From Variovorax sp. MHTC-1 (GTDB lineage Bacteria; Pseudomonadota; Gammaproteobacteria; Burkholderiales; Burkholderiaceae_C), in the NCBI RefSeq assembly GCF_003984645.1, contig NZ_RWKI01000017.1:1-64000 (forward strand): DNA of 64,000 bases, in the 5' to 3' direction. Each line of letters opens with the position of its first letter. The first letter of the stretch is position 1. The notes beneath the pieces were generated by a model. It did no database searches, was not told the DNA's origin, and was given only the letters and a program-made list of their open reading frames with translations. A program made the position numbers and the translations under genes. This document shows positions 1 through 9,100 of this stretch, piece after piece.

Positions 1-126
1 ACAACGCCCCAGACCCACTTGCGGCGGACTTTCGAAGGAGGTATTTCAGCAGCCTGCTAGGAGCCTGATTCTTTATCGCACACCGTCTGTAGCGTCGTAG
101 ACCAGCCGACGGTGAGTATGCCGGAG

Positions 127-558
127 CTACCTTGTTGTCCGGAGCTCGTACCGCGCGGACGAGCGCGGCCCCCGCTGGACTACCCTGTGCAGGGAGAACC
201 CGAAGTCCTCGTAAAGATTTCGCAGCCCGAGCCGATCTGCGACGCAGTCCAGCTGAAGAAAAGGACGTCCGAGAGCTTGAGTACGTGCTCGGGCGAAGGA
301 CAGCCGATCGGTCGAGACTCCTTTCTTCGCCCACACCCGCGGCACGGCAAGCTTGTGGATGAAGCCCGATGTGCCGGGCTCCACCTCAGGCGAGAAGTAC
401 GGGTCGTCCAGCTCGAACCTCATGACACCAGCCACCTCCTCGCCGGCGCGGGCGATGAAGAAAAGCCCTGCATGGGCATCTCTCGCAACGCGTTCGTGGC
501 CAATGGCAGCTGAAGACCAGAGCGCTCGGCCACCGGAGGCGAGCCATCGCGCAGCCTC
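127..558 (-). pseudogene. GNAT N-acetyltransferase remnant (N-terminus lost)
   Basis: On the minus strand this frame reads as the C-terminal two thirds of a GNAT acetyltransferase: a stretch containing GLFFIARAGEEVAGVMRFEL, then FIHKLAVPRVW (strand beta-4 and the acetyl-CoA loop), LQLDCVADRLGLRNLYEDFGF and an ordinary C-terminus. GNAT enzymes transfer an acetyl group from acetyl-CoA to an amine. Upstream the frame meets TAA at 559-561 and there is no credible start codon, so the N-terminal part is missing or frameshifted. The acetyl-CoA loop, normally close to RxxGxG/A, reads VWAKKGVS, so it is only partly kept. The neighbours are also gene fragments, which supports decay. Family assignment is by sequence feel; the substrate is unknown. 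Confidence 0.6.
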
Positions 559-1081
559 TTATAGGACCGAAGCGATTGCAGGAGCCTCGGAGCCGTGTGC
601 TGTTCAATGTGCAGATGGGGAGTCAAAGCGGTCGCGAACCTGATTGGACCAATAGACTGTACGTCCGGTTGTGGCCCGCATCCTGCCACATCCGCCTCGG
701 CGCCATCGAGCCCGATTGCAGACCTTCGCTTTGCTCCAGGCAGCCGCTCGGGAAGTCAGCGCAGCCGCTCCGCACTACAGGCAGCACAGTAGTTGGCAGC
801 CGGCGTGCACTCGACAGTCGACCTGGTCAACGCGCTGGAGCAATACGGCCTTGCCGAACCGGCCTACGGGGAGGACATGCTCAACCACGTGCTGGCGCGC
901 GGCTACATCACCAAGCCGGTCGACAACAAGCGCGTGTTCCGATGCCTGCAGCAGCAACAAGCCGAGGTACTCACAGTTCGTCGTGATCGTTCAAACGGCG
1001 TCGGTCGAGATCTGAGGTCCCGTTGGCATTTGGGATCAGCAAAGCAAGGGAAACCGATCCTCTCGTAGCAGCTACGGCGAC
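559..1081. other. Decayed stretch without a complete gene
   Basis: No intact gene is seen. One plus-strand segment (about 793-960) looks protein-like and contains LAEPAYGEDMLNHVLARGYI followed by TKPVDNKRVFRCLQQQ, but it has no proper start or end and I do not recognise the family. It lies just upstream of a Tn3-type transposase fragment, so it is probably another remnant of imported DNA. Confidence 0.4.
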
Positions 1082-1246
1082 GATGAATTGGTGTTGCAGC
1101 TTGGCAGGTTATTGCGCACGGCCTTCCTAGCGGACTACTTCGTCGACGCGGCGTTCCGCCGCGAACTCCATCGGGTGCTCAACCGCGGCGAAGGGGTCAA
1201 CGCCTTGAAGCGCGCCATCTACACCGGACGGGTGGCGGCGACGTAG
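1082..1246 (+). pseudogene. Tn3-family transposase C-terminal fragment
   Basis: Fifty-four codons ending in TAG read like the extreme C-terminus of a Tn3-family TnpA: LGRLLRTAFLADYFVDAAFR, then RVLNRGEGVNALKRAIYTGR. In that family the region carries the pattern RT-L-F-x-L-x-Y-x-D-x-x-LRR followed by LNKGE-x-x-x-LARA. The reading frame stays open upstream to about 1019, but that part no longer resembles a transposase. The catalytic DDE residues lie far upstream in the intact family and are absent. I see no 38-bp terminal repeat nearby. It marks an old transposition or recombination event at the left edge of the window. Confidence 0.6.
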
Positions 1247-1252
1247 CTCGCG

Positions 1253-1939
1253 CTAAGCGGGCGCGGCCTCGATGATCGAGACAACAGAGGAGGTCGGGAT
1301 CAGGCGCAACGCATTGAACCCCGATGCATGGAGCAGCTTATCGAACTCCTCGGGGGTGCGCCCCCGGGCATTGCCGAACATCGCCATCATTTGGACATCG
1401 ATCAAGTACGTCGTCGGGCGGCCGCGCTTGGGGTCGGGCTCAAGCATCTGCTCGGCGATGAGCAGGCGCGGATCCATTGACATGACGTCGCGACAATTCT
1501 TCAGGATGCGCACCCAGTCCTCATCCGACCAGTCGTGCAGCACGCAGCAGAGATGCTGGCAGCGAGTAGTGGGTATGTTTGGCGCAAGGGTGGCTTCCTC
1601 GCCATGAGGGGCGTCACCTGTTTGCTGATCCTCCCGATTGCTGGGGCTCTCGATGCCAACGGGGGAAGCGCGTTGGACCTCCTTGGCGGTTTGCGGAAAT
1701 TTTGGTTCCCAGCGGCACGGCACGTTGTTGACGGACTGAAGGCCGAGGGGTCTGAGAAACCGGCTGGGGCTACTGGGGTGGAGCACCAGTCGCGCACTGC
1801 TCAGTGAAGCGCCAGGGCGCCGGGCGATGCGACGGCGCGCAAGAAGCGCGTCGGCGCCTCCACCTGCGGAATGTGGATGTCGCGCCGACGCTTCTCCGTT
1901 GAAGCGGATCACGCCGCCACGCGCCAGTCGCGACAGCAC
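1253..1939 (-). pseudogene. SAM-dependent O-methyltransferase remnant
   Basis: The last 100 or so codons match the plant-type O-methyltransferase family (Methyltransf_2): HLCCVLHDWSDEDWVRILKN, LLIAEQMLEPDPKRGRPTTY and FNALRLIPTSSVVSIIEAAP. These are the usual C-terminal Rossmann and substrate-pocket segments. The first half of the frame (about 1560-1939) is Ser/Pro/Arg-rich and reads like frameshifted DNA. Only a short piece resembling the N-terminal winged helix (RLARGGVIRFNG) remains, and the SAM-binding GGG motif is not found. I therefore call it a pseudogene with at least one frameshift or internal deletion. Substrate unknown. Confidence 0.6.
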
Positions 1940-1977
1940 ACGACTCGCGCTCCGTGAATCCAGGGCCGACCGCGGGC

Positions 1978-4407
1978 TCAGGCCAGGCGCCTGGCTAGAC
2001 TGTCTAGCATCGCGTTCAGCGATTTCAGATCCGTGGCCCCTGCCAGGATCTCGTTCGAGACCCTGTCGATCTCCTGCGGACTGAGCTTGCCCGCGGCAAG
2101 GGCTGCCACCACGCGCGGCGCCATCAGCCGATGCAGGCCGTGCACCCGCTCGTCTCGCCCCGATACGCCTTTGCGCGGAAAGGTCCGATCGTAAGGCGGC
2201 GTCAGCGAAGGCGCATCGGACCGCGGGGCGGCCAGTTGGAAGACCCCCTCGAAGGTCGGCGCATGCCGAACGCGCTCGCCCAGCCCCCAGCGCGCCTGCG
2301 GAATGCCGTACCAGTGCAGCAGGGTTGCCATGAACGAGGTCGCGTCATAGGCCACCGGCGTCGGCGACCGAAAGACGGTCTTCTCCTGGATCCATGGCGA
2401 GACCAGGATGGTCGGCACCCGCACGCCCATGAGGTCGTAGCGAAAACCGTCGTTCACGTCGTTCGGCCAGGGGTTCACGGCGTAAGGCGGGCTCGCATGG
2501 TCGAAGAGGCCGCCATGCTCGTCGAAGGTGATGACGAGCAGCGTTTCGTTCCAGTCCGGCCCGGCCCGCAATGCGTCGTAGATCTCGTTGAGCGCCGTCT
2601 CGCCCGGCACCAGGTCGGCGCCAGGATGGTACGAGGTGGTGCCCGAGGCGGCGATCCAGGCCGGCTCCAGGAAGCTGAAGGCGGGCAGCTTGCCCGCGCG
2701 CGCATCCTTCTTGAACTGGTCGATGCCTTCGATGAAGCTCGCCTGGTTCTGCGTGATCGCGGCATCGAGCGACGGGATCTGCCCCTGCAGGAACAGGTGG
2801 TAGGTGTGGACGAAGCTCATCCACTCCACCGAGTTGTAGATTTTCCAGTCGGTGAAACCGTTGCTCCAGAGGACCTTCCACATCGACTGGCGATGCGGCG
2901 TCAGTGGCCAGTAGATGTATTGGGTGCCGTTCTGGAAGTTGTTGAGCTGGCCCAGCGCCGAGCCGGTGAACGCCATCGCGCGGTTGGGATCGGTCGCGCT
3001 CGGCATTGCGCAGAACCAGGCGTCGGATACGGCAAACCCCTTTGCCAAGCCGTTGAGCACAGGCAGTTGCTCGGGCGTGTAGGTCCACATGACCTGATCG
3101 ACACCGTTGTTCCAGACGAAGCCACCCATGTCCGGACTGGCGCGTTCGGCATAGCCCTCGCGATTGGCGAAGAACAACTGGCGCAGGACGTCGGACTTGT
3201 CGTGATAAGGATCCTGAGGCAGAAAGTCCAAGTCCCACTCGTCGCTGAGCTGGCCGTCCTTGTACTTGCTGACGAAGACCTGGCGCGGGTCGCCTTTGCG
3301 GTCCGTGCTGCCGGGGTCGACGTTGACCATGTCGAGGCTGACGCCGTCGAACGGCCGGTCGTCGCCGACGAAGTTGATACCGTCCTCTCCCTTGGCGTAC
3401 AGCCAGCCGCAGACATGATCGAAGGAGCGGTTCTCGAGCATCAGGTAGACGACGTGCCTGATCTTCGATCGCATGAAGTCGATGGTGCCGGGCACCTCGC
3501 TTCGTGCCATGTCGATGGACCGCAGCGACTGGAGGCCGGTCAGCATCGTGTTCGCATCGAGCCCCTGAGGCAATGTGCCGGTGCGCAGCGGCCCGGCCAG
3601 GGGGTCGGCGCTGCCTGGGTCGAAGCGCCAGAGCCGGTAGGCGCCGTCTGCCGGCGTCCAGTCCAGGACATGGTCGCCGATCGCCACCAGGCAATGGTTG
3701 GCGTCGATGTCCTTCCACTGCCCATGCTGGATCGCGGGTTGCCCCAGTGGCATCACGCTTTGCGGGTCGAAGCTCCAGAGCCAGTACTCGCCCGTCTCGG
3801 GCACCCGGTCGAGCACGTAGTCGCCCAGCGGAATCAGCTCGTGGCCGAACTGGATGGTGTCGAACGAGCCCTGCGGCGTGTAGGGCTGGGGAAGCGGGTC
3901 GGCGCGGCCCGGCGTCAGGGGACTGGGGTCGAAGTTCCAGAGCTGGAAGGTCCCGCGGCCTTCGGTCGGGATGACGTTGAGCATGAAGCCGCCCAGCGGC
4001 AAGAGCAGCAGTTCGCTGCCCGAGTCGTAGCCTTCGTGCGCCCCCTGGGGATTGCCGAAGTCCGGACGGTACTGCCAGAACTTCGTCTTGGTCCACACGC
4101 CCTTCTGCACCGTCGCGGCGGCCAGCGGGTTCGTGCTGGCCGGGTCGAACTCGAACAGGCGGTACGGATAGCAAGGCTGGTAGGCCTGCAGCGTCAGCGG
4201 CCCCCATTCGAGCAGGTAGCGGCCGATGGGTACCAGCGCGTGGGTGGGGTCGAAGGCGGCCTGCGGGTCCAGCGGCATTGGTTCCAACAGGCTGTCACTG
4301 TCGGCGTCGAAGCGCCACAGGCCGTAGGCGGGGCTTCCCTCGTAGATGCTGCTGGCGGGCTTGCGGCTGAGCACGAAGTCCTGGCTTGCGGGAGCGTTGT
4401 TAGCCAT
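1978..4407 (-). CDS. Phosphoesterase-family protein (phospholipase C / acid phosphatase type) with N-terminal beta repeats
   Basis: The protein has 809 residues. From about residue 310 it is a phosphoesterase-family (PF04185) enzyme: VVYLMLENRSFDHVCGWLY is the family signature at about 315-333, and LVITFDEHGGLFDHASPP at about 620 is the second metal-site segment. Relatives hydrolyse phosphodiester or phosphomonoester bonds (phospholipase C, acid phosphatase). The first 300 residues hold about five related units with an LWRFDP core and a following PIGxYxLxW strand, likely a small beta domain for binding or display. No signal peptide is visible, which is unusual for this family and suggests cytoplasmic location or non-classical export. 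The ATG is preceded by AGGAG. It stands alone, divergent from the 4.5 kb operon. The substrate cannot be told from sequence. Confidence 0.85.
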   Translation of the reverse strand: MANNAPASQDFVLSRKPASSIYEGSPAYGLWRFDADSDSLLEPMPLDPQAAFDPTHALVPIGRYLLEWGPLTLQAYQPCYPYRLFEFDPASTNPLAAATVQKGVWTKTKFWQYRPDFGNPQGAHEGYDSGSELLLLPLGGFMLNVIPTEGRGTFQLWNFDPSPLTPGRADPLPQPYTPQGSFDTIQFGHELIPLGDYVLDRVPETGEYWLWSFDPQSVMPLGQPAIQHGQWKDIDANHCLVAIGDHVLDWTPADGAYRLWRFDPGSADPLAGPLRTGTLPQGLDANTMLTGLQSLRSIDMARSEVPGTIDFMRSKIRHVVYLMLENRSFDHVCGWLYAKGEDGINFVGDDRPFDGVSLDMVNVDPGSTDRKGDPRQVFVSKYKDGQLSDEWDLDFLPQDPYHDKSDVLRQLFFANREGYAERASPDMGGFVWNNGVDQVMWTYTPEQLPVLNGLAKGFAVSDAWFCAMPSATDPNRAMAFTGSALGQLNNFQNGTQYIYWPLTPHRQSMWKVLWSNGFTDWKIYNSVEWMSFVHTYHLFLQGQIPSLDAAITQNQASFIEGIDQFKKDARAGKLPAFSFLEPAWIAASGTTSYHPGADLVPGETALNEIYDALRAGPDWNETLLVITFDEHGGLFDHASPPYAVNPWPNDVNDGFRYDLMGVRVPTILVSPWIQEKTVFRSPTPVAYDATSFMATLLHWYGIPQARWGLGERVRHAPTFEGVFQLAAPRSDAPSLTPPYDRTFPRKGVSGRDERVHGLHRLMAPRVVAALAAGKLSPQEIDRVSNEILAGATDLKSLNAMLDSLARRLA

Positions 4408-4565
4408 TGCGCAACTCCTGGTTGAAGGTCACGGCCGACGTCCGGGACAATCCACCAGCCGTGCCGGCCGAGGCAGCCCGCTCCCCAGCGCCGGATACTA
4501 CCTTCGGTTGACATCTCCGTGTAAGGTTTGACGCGGCCCTTCGATGGCGGGACGGGAGAGCCCTT

Positions 4566-5354
4566 GTGTTCTGGTACTTCGGCTACGGATCGAACATGGA
4601 CCTGAAGTCGCTGCGCGCGAAGGGGGTCGACCCGCGGATCTCACAGCGCGCCGTGCTGCACGGCTGGCGGCTGCGCTTCAACGTGGCGCACTTCTTTCGC
4701 CACGAAGGCGGCGTCGGCAACATCGAAGCGTCCGGCGATCTTTCTGACGTCGTGCAGGGCGTGCTGCATCTGTGCGAGGACGAGCACCTGGCCCTGCTCG
4801 ACGCCGCCGAAGCCTGCGGCCACGGCTACGACCACATCGAAGTCACGGTACGCCACGACGCTGGCGAACGGAGCGCCATCGCCTACGCGGGGCTGCCCGC
4901 CTTCATCGACAACACCTGCCTGCCGACCCGGCGCTACCTGAACATCCTGCTGCAGGGCGCCACCGCCGCCGGACTCGACTGCGCCTATATCGAGGCCTTG
5001 CGCAAGCACCCGGTGCAGCCTCGACGCGCGGCGCCGCCGTTCGTGCCGCCGCCGGGCGACTACCCTTCCTTCAATGCCGCCACGCTGGCCCGGCAGCCCC
5101 TGCTCACGGCGCTTGCAGGTTGCGTGTTCGACATGGCGGATGCGCGTTCGCAGCACCGATTCCTGCAGAGCTTCTTCGGTGGCAAGGACATGACGCTCTT
5201 TCATCTCAAGCGGCTGGACCACTCCGACGGCAGTGAGACGCTCGAGGACCTCCGGTGCGACCGCCTGACGCTCGCGCAGCGGCAGTACCTCGACGAGTAC
5301 CTGCACGCGTACATGGAGGAGTACGCGTACGCCGGGCGCTTCCTGTACGACTAA
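4566..5354 (+). CDS. Gamma-glutamylcyclotransferase-like protein
   Basis: The protein has 262 residues and starts at GTG behind GGGAGA. Its N-terminus FWYFGYGSNMD carries the YGSN phosphate-binding loop of the GGCT/AIG2 fold, and LLDAAEACGHGYDH at about 77-90 holds the glutamate expected to act as the catalytic acid/base. Family members release 5-oxoproline from gamma-glutamyl peptides. The protein is longer than the usual 120-190 residues; the last 100 residues (from about FNAATLARQPLL) have no evident catalytic role. It is the first gene of a likely operon with the MBL-like protein (62 bp on) and the giant kinase-cyclase. Exact substrate unknown. Confidence 0.75.
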   Translation: MFWYFGYGSNMDLKSLRAKGVDPRISQRAVLHGWRLRFNVAHFFRHEGGVGNIEASGDLSDVVQGVLHLCEDEHLALLDAAEACGHGYDHIEVTVRHDAGERSAIAYAGLPAFIDNTCLPTRRYLNILLQGATAAGLDCAYIEALRKHPVQPRRAAPPFVPPPGDYPSFNAATLARQPLLTALAGCVFDMADARSQHRFLQSFFGGKDMTLFHLKRLDHSDGSETLEDLRCDRLTLAQRQYLDEYLHAYMEEYAYAGRFLYD

Positions 5355-5416
5355 AGTCTTGTCGCTCGGCGAGCGCCGAAGTACGCTCGCAGGTTCCGAC
5401 GAACAGGAGTGACGCG

Positions 5417-6133
5417 ATGGACGAGTTGCCACCCGCCTTGCCGCACGGCGAGCTGGAAGAAGTCTTTCCCGATGTCTTTTTCGTCACCGGTGCCATGAAG
5501 ACCGTGCTGATGGGCGCGCCCTGGCACTTCAGTCGCAACATGACGGTGGTGCGCGACGGCGATGCGCTGACCCTCATCAACACGGTTCGTCTCGACGACT
5601 CGGGCCTGGCTCGGCTCGAGGGCCTCGGGCGCGTGGCGAACGTGATCAGGATCGGTTCGCTGCACGGGCGCGACGACGCCTTCTACAAGACGCGCTACGG
5701 CGCCACGCTGTGGGCGCTGCCCGGCATGCAACACGACCACGGGCTGCAGGCCGACAAGGTGCTCGCGCCCGGCGGCGAGATGCCCTTCGCCGGCTGCAGC
5801 GTGTTCGCCTTCGGCACCACCAAGCTGCCCGAATGCATCGTGCACATCGATCGCGCGGGCGGCATCCTGGTCGCTTGCGACGCGCTGCAGAACTGGGTGG
5901 CGCCGGACGAATTCTTCTCGGACGAGTCGCGCCGGACCATGACAGAGATGGGATTTTTCCAGCCCGCCAATCTCGGTCCGCTGTTCATGCAGGTCAACGA
6001 GCCCAAGGGCGAGGACTACGCGCGCCTGCGTGCGCTGCCGTTCCGACACGCCCTGTGCGGCCATGGATCGCCGCTGCGCGATACGGCAGCCGAGGCCTAC
6101 GCCGACCGATTCCAACGCGTCTTCGGCATCTAG
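5417..6133 (+). CDS. MBL-fold-like protein lacking the usual metal ligands
   Basis: The protein has 238 residues; ATG is preceded by AGGAG. The layout resembles a metallo-beta-lactamase fold: strands around ALTLINTVRL, a helix-strand with NVIRIGSLHGRDDAF, a middle segment CIVHIDRAGGILVACDAL and a terminal HALCGHGSPLRD. In canonical members the first region reads HxHxDH; here it is SLHGRDDAF, so most zinc ligands are missing. A remaining His/Asp set could still bind one metal, or the protein may be a non-catalytic relative. It sits between the cyclotransferase-like gene and the giant kinase (12 bp gap), so it is probably co-transcribed. Function unknown; the fold call is inference. Confidence 0.6.
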   Translation: MDELPPALPHGELEEVFPDVFFVTGAMKTVLMGAPWHFSRNMTVVRDGDALTLINTVRLDDSGLARLEGLGRVANVIRIGSLHGRDDAFYKTRYGATLWALPGMQHDHGLQADKVLAPGGEMPFAGCSVFAFGTTKLPECIVHIDRAGGILVACDALQNWVAPDEFFSDESRRTMTEMGFFQPANLGPLFMQVNEPKGEDYARLRALPFRHALCGHGSPLRDTAAEAYADRFQRVFGI

Positions 6134-6145
6134 CATCGGTGTCCG

Positions 6146-9100
6146 GTGGTGAAGATCCCCGGCTACCAGATCGGCGAGCGCATCCACCAATCGCAGCGGC
6201 GGTCGGTCTACCGGGCCGTGCGCGTTGCCGATGACCATCCGGTCATCATCAAGACGCTGGACGCCGAGTATCCCGGCCGGCAGGAAGTGGCCGAGCTGCG
6301 CCGCGAATTCCATTTGTTGACGCGGCTGCAGTCGGTCGAGTCCGTCATCCGCGTGCACGCACTGGAGGCCTGGGGCAACGGCAACGTCGCACTCGTGCTG
6401 GAGCCCTTCGGTCGTTCGCTGTCCGAGCAGATCGCGGCCCACGGCGAGCGCGGCCTCGCGCTGGAAAGCCTCTTCAGGATCGCCGTCGCGATCGCCCAGG
6501 CGCTGGCGCGCATTCACGAGCTGGACGTGGTGCACAAGAACATCGAGCCGCATAGCATCCTGGTCGACGGCACAGACGCAGTGCGTCTGATCGATTTCAG
6601 CATTGCGTCCGAGCTGTCGCTCGAACGCCAGAGCGACGCCCTGTCCAAGCGGCTCGAAGGCGCTCTGCGCTACATGTCGCCCGAGCAGACCGGGCGGATG
6701 AATCGCTATCTCGACTATCGCTCGGACTTCTACTCGCTGGGCATCACGCTGTTCGAGCTGTTGACGGGCGAGCTGCCGTTCCACGCCGAATCCGTGCTCG
6801 AATGGGTTCACAGCCACATCGGCAAGGCCCCGCCCTCGCCGAGCGAGGTCGACCCGCGAATCCCGCAGCCCGTCTCGGCGATCGTGCTGAAGCTGATGGC
6901 CAAGAATGCCGAAGACCGCTACCAGAGCAGCTTTGGCTTGATCGAGGATCTCGGTCGCTGCCAGCGCGAGCTGGCCCAGACCGGCACCATCGCTGCCTTC
7001 GCGCTCGGGCATCGCGACGTCTCGCGCAAGTTCCACATCCCCCAGCGGCTCTACGGCCGCGAACCGGAGCGGGCCGCGCTGCTGGCGCTGTTCGAGCGCG
7101 TGACCGCAGGCGGCACCGAGCTGTGCATGGTGTCGGGGCACTCGGGGGTGGGCAAGTCGGCGCTGGTCAACGAGATCGCCAAGCCGCTGGTTCGCCAGCG
7201 TGGCTACCTGATCCAGGGCAAGTTCGACCAGTTTCAGCGCAGCACGCCCTACTCCGCCGTGGCCGTGGCCTTCCGCAGCCTGGTGCGGCAGCTCATGGTC
7301 GAACCCGCCGAGCGGCGGCAGGCTTGGCGCCGCAAGCTGCTCGCCGCCGTCGCGCCCAACGCGCAGGTGCTGGTCGACCTCATACCGGAGCTCGAGCAGC
7401 TCGTCGGTGTCCCCCCGGCGGTGCCCGAACTGCCGCCCAACGAAGCGCAGAACCGCCTGCAGATCGCGTTCCTGAATTTCGTCAGAGTCATTGCCAGCGA
7501 GGAGCCGCTGGTGATCTTCCTCGACGACCTGCAGTTCAGCGACGCGTCGACGCTCAACCTGATCCGCTGGCTGGCCACGGCGCGCGAGCTCAGGCACCTG
7601 CTGGTGATCGGCGCCTACCGCAGCAACGAGGTCGACATCGGCCATCCGCTGCGCCTGGCATTGAACGAGATTCAGGAGAGTCGGGCCGTCCACGCGCTGG
7701 CTCTGCTGCCACTGGAGCTCGCTGCGGTCGAGCAGCTCGTGGCCGATGCGCTGCACACCGACGCCGCGGCGTGCCGCCCGCTCGCCGAGCTGCTGCACGA
7801 GCGGGCCCAGGGCAATCCGTTCTTCCTCTCCGAGATCCTCAGGACGCTCGAGCAGGCGCGGGCGATCGCGTTCGTGCCGGAGGCGGGGCGCTGGCGCTGG
7901 GACATGGACGCCGTGCAGCGCAGCGGGCTCGGCAGCGACGTGGTCGACTTCGTGATCGCCAACCTGCGCAAGCTGCCGGCCGCCACGCAGCGTGTGCTGC
8001 AGCTGGCCGCATGCATCGGCAACGCCTTCGATCTGAGGACCTTGTCGATCATCCACGAGCGATCCATGGACGAGACCGGCGAGGACCTCCTGCCGGCCCT
8101 CCAGCGGCACCTGGTCATTCCGCTGAACGACGACTACAAGCTCGTCGGCAAGGCGGGCGGCGCGGCGGCCACGGACACGGGATTGAATCCTAGCTATCGC
8201 TTCCAGCACGACCGGGTGCAGCAGGCCGCCTACGCCCTCATCGACGCCGAACACAAGGAGGCCGTGCACCTGTCGGTCGGCCGCCTGATCCAACGCCACG
8301 CGAGCGAGGACGAGCGCAAAGAGCGCCTGATCGAGATCGTCGGCCACCTGAACGAATGCCTGCGGCTCATCACCGATCCTGCCGAGCGAAAGGCGCTGGC
8401 GCGCCTGAACCTGGCCGCGGGCATCCGGGCCCAGCGCTCGTCCGCCTACGAGTCGGCCCTGGGCTACCTGCGCACGGGTCAGGAACTGCTGCCGCCGGAC
8501 GCCTGGACGAGCGATATCGATCTCACGATGGCGCTGGCCACGGAGTACCAGCAATGCGCCTATCTGACGGCGCGCTATGACGAGGCCGAGTCGTGGATCG
8601 AACAGATGCTCGCCCATGCCCGCAGCAACCTGGAGAAGGCCGAGATCCTGTCGATGCGCACCCGCCAGTACGCCACCACCGGGAAGATGAGCGAGTCGAT
8701 TGGCGCTGCGACCACGGGCCTGGCCCTGCTCGGCATGCGCCTCGCCGCGAACCCCGATCGCGCCGCGATCGGCCGCGAGGTTGCGGCCATCAGGCGCAAC
8801 CTCGGCGGAAGGAAGATTGCCGAGCTGATCGCGGCGCCGCCGATGTCGGACCGTGCGCATCAGGTGGCGATGCGCTTGCTGATGGAGATCTTCCCCGCGG
8901 CCTTTCTCTCGGGCAGCGGCAATCTTTTCCTCTTCCTGGTGTTGAAGTCGGTCAACATCTCGCTGCGCTACGGAAACGGCCCCGAGTCGGCCTTCGCCTA
9001 TGCCGCCTACGGCATGCTGCTGTGCGGCGCCCTCGACGACCCAGCGCTGGGCTATGAGTACGGCAAGCTCGCCGTGGCCATGAACGACCGGCTCGACGAC

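Noticed and set aside
5351..8860. A 1169-codon open frame on the minus strand
   Set aside because: It is opposite the MBL-like gene and the kinase-cyclase gene; the product has only low-information Arg/Gln/Leu text.
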